Positions 51,352 through 54,962 of a stretch of 54,962 bases of DNA are shown here, one piece after another. The notes under the pieces are model-generated. The model had not been told where the DNA came from, searched no databases, and saw only the letters and a program-made list of their open reading frames with translations. The stretch's first letter is position 1; every line of letters starts with the position of its first letter. The position numbers and the translations under genes are program-made. The stretch is from Lentisphaeria bacterium. Lineage in GTDB: Bacteria; Verrucomicrobiota; Lentisphaeria; Victivallales; Victivallaceae. Where the stretch lies: positions 1 through 54,962 of the forward strand of contig JAFTRX010000083.1 in the NCBI GenBank assembly GCA_017462015.1. Reading direction: 5' to 3'.

Positions 51352-53013
51352 TTATCTCTGCAACTTTTCCAATATGGCATTATCCAGACGGTGGCGTACA
51401 TCGAGCAGCCACCGGGCGGAACGGGGATAACTGGTCAGTGACAGCGGGGTATCCAGACCTTTTTGCAACAGTTCCATTACCGCCTCTTTGCCGGCAAGCT
51501 CTTCCAACAGCGTACACGCCCGGAGATCCTGCAATCCTTCGCGGAAGATCTCGTGGTGTATCGAATCCACCGGACCATCTTCTCCCGGGTAGACGTTGAA
51601 CGGGCCGCCCCCGGAAAAACCGCTGCCGCCGGTGGGGTCTTTCCACACGTCGTGATACCAGTTGATCGAGTTCTGGCTGAAGTAGAAGTTGAATCCCCAG
51701 TGGAGAAAGCCGTCAATTTTTTCCGCATAGGCAAGTATGCCGAATACCCGGTTGCGCATCGAGGGCAGACCGAATTGCCGGTTGGGAACACCGTTTTCAT
51801 AGTCACCGCAATAGTAGACCCAGCGGCGTTTAAGATCGAATTGGGCAAAATCGGCAAACTTCGGTGTTGCCGGTATCGGCTCCTTGATAGCTCCTGTTTT
51901 GTAAAAGTCCACATCACTCAAGGCATCTATCACCGGGTAATCTTCCACCAGCGGCAACACCACCGATGCCGCGTAACGGTAGTTTTCAAGGTAGGCAAGC
52001 GGCGGTTCGTCGGAGATGTGGAAAAAGAGTTTGCCGTGAAGTCCCTGCTTGTCAAAGAAGGCGGTCAACTGCGGCAGAAGCTGTTCCAGATAGCTCCGGT
52101 ATTCAGCCGAGTTTGCCGGACACTCCCAGCCGAAACGGGACTCTCCATTGACGATGACGCGCGGCGCTGATTTTACTCCCCACTGGGAGAATAAGTGTGG
52201 AGCTTCAAAATATTCAAAACCGATACTGCGGGCAAGAGCGAGCCATTTTTCCAGCAGTGTAAAGTCAAAATCATATTTTCCGCGGCACTCCGTGATGGTC
52301 AGAAGTTGACAATCCGGACGCTTATGTCCGACTGCCACATCCAGCGGCAGCGGCCACAATGGGGTCAGCAGAACATTTCCGCCATGCTCAAAGAGTGAAC
52401 GCATATATTTTTCCAATATCTCCCAGTGACGATCGCTCCACGCGTCCGTGTGAAAATGGGTCATCAGGCAATCGGAGTGGAACCAGTTGATATTGAGAAG
52501 TTTCTGTTTGGGGAGCGCGTAGTTGAGAATTTCAAATTCCACCGCGTATTCCGCCTCCATTTCCGGCGGTTCCCAGGGGAAGTAATCAACTTTGGGAATG
52601 GTGAATTTAAAAGAAATTTTATGGATACCGGCTTCCGGAAAATCTTCCGGTATCGCCACTTTGACCCAGACGGCGTGCCAGTGACCGGGGGAGAGGCGGA
52701 GCCTTTTACCCTCTTTCAGCAGCGGCAGCGGGTCGGGGAACAATCCGGCATCATGGGTCAGTACGAAATCATCTGCCGGATTACTGGGGACGGTACAGGG
52801 AACGAGTCCGACTTCATGGAGGGTAATCAACTCCTTGATATCGGACTCCATTTCCACATCGATCGTCCAGTTTCCGCTGGAACGCATGGCAAGCTGGAAC
52901 GCGGCGTATTCTCCCCGCGCTCCGGTAAAATAACGCTGTTCAGCAGCATCGTTGTGAACTGATGGAAAGATTTTTTCCAGTGAATTTACCGCTTTTACTT
53001 CAAACAGCGTCAT
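51352..53013 (-). CDS. GH123-like DUF4091 glycosidase
   Basis: A 553-aa protein with an N-terminal beta-sandwich (about 1-165) and a DUF4091/GH123-type barrel. The catalytic pair is expected at Asp335-Glu336 in HISDEP, the GH123 substrate-assisted arrangement known from beta-N-acetylgalactosaminidases. The barrel also shows LHWGFNFY and the Gly-rich GGSGFSGGGPF loop before VYPGEDGP. There is no signal peptide. It begins 23 bp after the stop of the upstream gene, with AGGAGAG before the ATG. Substrate specificity within this large family is uncertain. Confidence 0.86.
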   Translation of the reverse strand: MTLFEVKAVNSLEKIFPSVHNDAAEQRYFTGARGEYAAFQLAMRSSGNWTIDVEMESDIKELITLHEVGLVPCTVPSNPADDFVLTHDAGLFPDPLPLLKEGKRLRLSPGHWHAVWVKVAIPEDFPEAGIHKISFKFTIPKVDYFPWEPPEMEAEYAVEFEILNYALPKQKLLNINWFHSDCLMTHFHTDAWSDRHWEILEKYMRSLFEHGGNVLLTPLWPLPLDVAVGHKRPDCQLLTITECRGKYDFDFTLLEKWLALARSIGFEYFEAPHLFSQWGVKSAPRVIVNGESRFGWECPANSAEYRSYLEQLLPQLTAFFDKQGLHGKLFFHISDEPPLAYLENYRYAASVVLPLVEDYPVIDALSDVDFYKTGAIKEPIPATPKFADFAQFDLKRRWVYYCGDYENGVPNRQFGLPSMRNRVFGILAYAEKIDGFLHWGFNFYFSQNSINWYHDVWKDPTGGSGFSGGGPFNVYPGEDGPVDSIHHEIFREGLQDLRACTLLEELAGKEAVMELLQKGLDTPLSLTSYPRSARWLLDVRHRLDNAILEKLQR

Positions 53014-53036
53014 GATTCCACTCTCCTGTCGGGATA

Positions 53037-54962
53037 TTATTCAGCGTAATACGGTGTACACTGGATAAAGTTCAACACGCGGCGTTCACCTGCAACTCCG
53101 CCCATTTCCTTATCATTCTTCCAGTCGGAAAAGGTGATGGTGACCTCCGGTTTGTCCGCTTTGAACATGAGCTTGCGGGTCTGGATCTCCACGGGGTTGT
53201 CCTGGAACTGCTTGCCGCCGGCGCGCATGTCATAGCTGAATTTGGGAATGACGGTCGCGCCATCCAGCGTGGCATCGAAACAGATGTCGGATTTGATTTT
53301 TCCGTAACGCTTGTTGGCGATGTTGTCCGCATCGGCGGTCACCCAGCTGATGGTGTAAACTTTGCCGGGAACGAGACCGGTGATCTTGCGGGAGAGCTTA
53401 TTTGGCGCTTTGGCACTGCGGATAAAGAGCGCACAGGTGTCGCCGTAGGGGGAGCTGTGCAGACGGCGGCACTGGAAACGCTTGGCAAGACCGTATATCT
53501 TGTGCGGAACGAGAGAACCTTTTTCCGCAGGGTGCGCCGTCCAGTTTTTGAAACCGTCCTGAAAATCGCAGTTGTCAAGGAGACCCGGGATAAGTTTGTA
53601 ACCGTACTGTTTGGAGACCAGTTCCGTTTTACCTTCGATGCAGTAATGGCGCACCAGTTTGGCGATCCAGCGCTGCATCTCTTCATCTCCGGAAGCGATG
53701 CTGTAACAGCCGAAACCGTACAAGCCTTTGCAGTTAGGATCAGTGGCGAGGATCTGCAGATAGCGGTCGTAGAAATACTTCATGTCGATGTGGGGATAGC
53801 AGTTGGCGTTCCAGATGCCGAACTTCTGATAGTTGCCGATGACGTAGGTAAGGCGTTCCTGCGGATTTTTGACCAATCTTTTGAGGAAGTCGATCTGGCG
53901 GACAAAGTTGGCAAAGTAATCTTCCATGCTCTTTTCATCCGGCTTGGAGAGGATGTAGGTCTCCATCAGCAGTTTGCCGCGACCGCTGGAAACGTTGGTC
54001 AAACCGGCGACCAGCGGACGGTGGATCGCCGGATAGTTGAAATAGGGGTGATACTGGGCATCCATCCAGGTGTGGATGATCTTCTCATAATCCTGAAGTG
54101 CCCAGCCCAGCTTGGTCAATGCAGTCATGACACCTATGGCGGCGTTGGGTCCGGTCTCATCCAGACAGCGGCCGCTGGTGGTGCGGGTGGAATCGGCGAC
54201 TTTCATATCATCGAGCATAGCTTGAGTGTTGCTCCACTTCTCCAGCGGGAATCCTTCGCAGGCAAGGACCGCGATGCCGCGTTTTTTGAACTCCTCCGTG
54301 GCGATGGCGGTGATGCGGTTTTTGTTGGGGATCCAGATGTTGCTCATAAAGTAGGTGTTGAAGTTCTGCCAGAGATATTTTTTGGCAAAATCAAGGTCGC
54401 AGGAGAAGGCGCCGACTTTCACTTTTTCGTTGTTGTCATAGTAGTTTTTTTCGTCAACGGTGAAGGGGAAGACGGGAAGTTCGGGAACTTTGGAGATGAT
54501 GATCTCCGCTCCGGGAACTGCGCCGGAAACGGTGACGGTGTGAGTGCCGCGTTTCAGGAAACGCATGGTTTCAGAAAGTTCATTGGGGCGGAACAACACC
54601 ACCGGATCGGCCATGTTGTCCAGTTTGGCAATAGCATTTTTCTGAGCTTGGGTGAAGGCGATACGGTAGTGACCGTCGTCCCAGGCGGTGAATTTGTACT
54701 GGCGATTTTCCAGTTTGCCGCGGTAGATTTCCACGACAAAGTTGTTCAAACGTTTTCCGGTCTCCGGAAGCGGTTTGAGTGCAGTCATGGAGTAGGTGTT
54801 GGAAAGCAGGACTTTGCTGTCTTTGGCGTTGACCATTTCAACTTTGAGTTTGGCAGCACCTTCGGGGAGTTTGCCGAACTTGGCATGGATAAGACCATCG
54901 TCGCTGATGGGGAGCTGAAGAGTGCGTTCTTTGCCGTCTTTGATATGGGTCACGCGGCAGAA
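53037..54962 (-). CDS. Large carbohydrate-related protein, 5' end beyond the window
   Basis: At least 640 residues, with the N terminus cut by the right edge of the window; the frame continues past the first visible Met. The visible part has a beta-rich segment (about 1-165), an alpha/beta region with DETGPNAAIG and many aromatic blocks resembling a TIM-barrel glycosidase-like fold (about 170-460), and a C-terminal beta-sandwich (about 470-638) typical of carbohydrate-binding domains. I cannot name a family or catalytic residues. It is upstream of the GH123-like gene in the same direction, so it probably belongs to one transcription unit with the next two genes. Confidence 0.7.
   Translation of the reverse strand, partial: FCRVTHIKDGKERTLQLPISDDGLIHAKFGKLPEGAAKLKVEMVNAKDSKVLLSNTYSMTALKPLPETGKRLNNFVVEIYRGKLENRQYKFTAWDDGHYRIAFTQAQKNAIAKLDNMADPVVLFRPNELSETMRFLKRGTHTVTVSGAVPGAEIIISKVPELPVFPFTVDEKNYYDNNEKVKVGAFSCDLDFAKKYLWQNFNTYFMSNIWIPNKNRITAIATEEFKKRGIAVLACEGFPLEKWSNTQAMLDDMKVADSTRTTSGRCLDETGPNAAIGVMTALTKLGWALQDYEKIIHTWMDAQYHPYFNYPAIHRPLVAGLTNVSSGRGKLLMETYILSKPDEKSMEDYFANFVRQIDFLKRLVKNPQERLTYVIGNYQKFGIWNANCYPHIDMKYFYDRYLQILATDPNCKGLYGFGCYSIASGDEEMQRWIAKLVRHYCIEGKTELVSKQYGYKLIPGLLDNCDFQDGFKNWTAHPAEKGSLVPHKIYGLAKRFQCRRLHSSPYGDTCALFIRSAKAPNKLSRKITGLVPGKVYTISWVTADADNIANKRYGKIKSDICFDATLDGATVIPKFSYDMRAGGKQFQDNPVEIQTRKLMFKADKPEVTITFSDWKNDKEMGGVAGERRVLNFIQCTPYYAE

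Overview
The window looks like a chromosomal segment of a carbohydrate-degrading bacterium of the PVC superphylum, most likely Lentisphaerota (Victivallis-like). This is inferred from gene content, not from a marker gene. The clues are pseudopilins with an FTLIELL helix and an H-X9-DG motif, a DUF4838 protein, many glycoside hydrolases (GH10, GH20, GH92, GH106-like, GH109-like, GH123-like), CBM9-like domains, zinc-ribbon membrane proteins and numerous repeat modules between genes.

Layout. 1-455: an 89-bp tandem repeat and dispersed repeat modules. 456-6532: housekeeping genes, namely a YgjP-type metallopeptidase with trxB, a secreted protein of unknown function, and the thiD-amidase-purT operon. 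6533-11392: a DUF4328 membrane protein and a secreted DUF4838/CBM9 protein, flanked by two copies of a structured repeat of about 200 bp. 11393-14535: a CreD-like membrane protein and a divergent secreted lipoprotein. 14684-14855: tRNA-Leu and tRNA-Met. 15193-20375: an envelope operon (DUF2339, DUF3999-like, an internally deleted ribokinase, an LVIVD beta-propeller). 20473-23095: a tightly coupled operon (zinc-ribbon/pseudopilin fusion, repeat lipoprotein, four-helix-bundle protein). 23298-25444: tRNA-Pro, a hipBA-type pair and an AraC fragment. 25462-31155: an IclR-controlled catabolic operon. 31803-43057: GH106-like, SASA esterase, GH92, a coiled-coil protein, a GH109-like oxidoreductase, a kinase with a signal peptide, and a pseudopilin with a duplicated leader. 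43227-54962: a NikR-like regulator, GH20 plus two metallophosphatases, another pseudopilin, and three carbohydrate-related proteins; the last runs off the right edge.

The most interesting functional unit is the IclR operon. It encodes a cytoplasmic GH10 enzyme, an enolase-superfamily acid-sugar dehydratase, an RraA-type aldolase, a UlaG-type metallo-beta-lactamase-fold lactonase and an SDR dehydrogenase. Together these could form a complete non-phosphorylative oxidative route (oxidise, open the lactone, dehydrate, cleave the aldol) from a GH10-released sugar to pyruvate plus an aldehyde, built from enzyme families that differ from the textbook ones. The most interesting DNA-level feature is a pair of long palindromes embedded in frame in the leader of a pseudopilin gene, forming a duplicated 92-residue leader. 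No replication origin, complete insertion sequence, prophage, CRISPR array or rRNA was seen.
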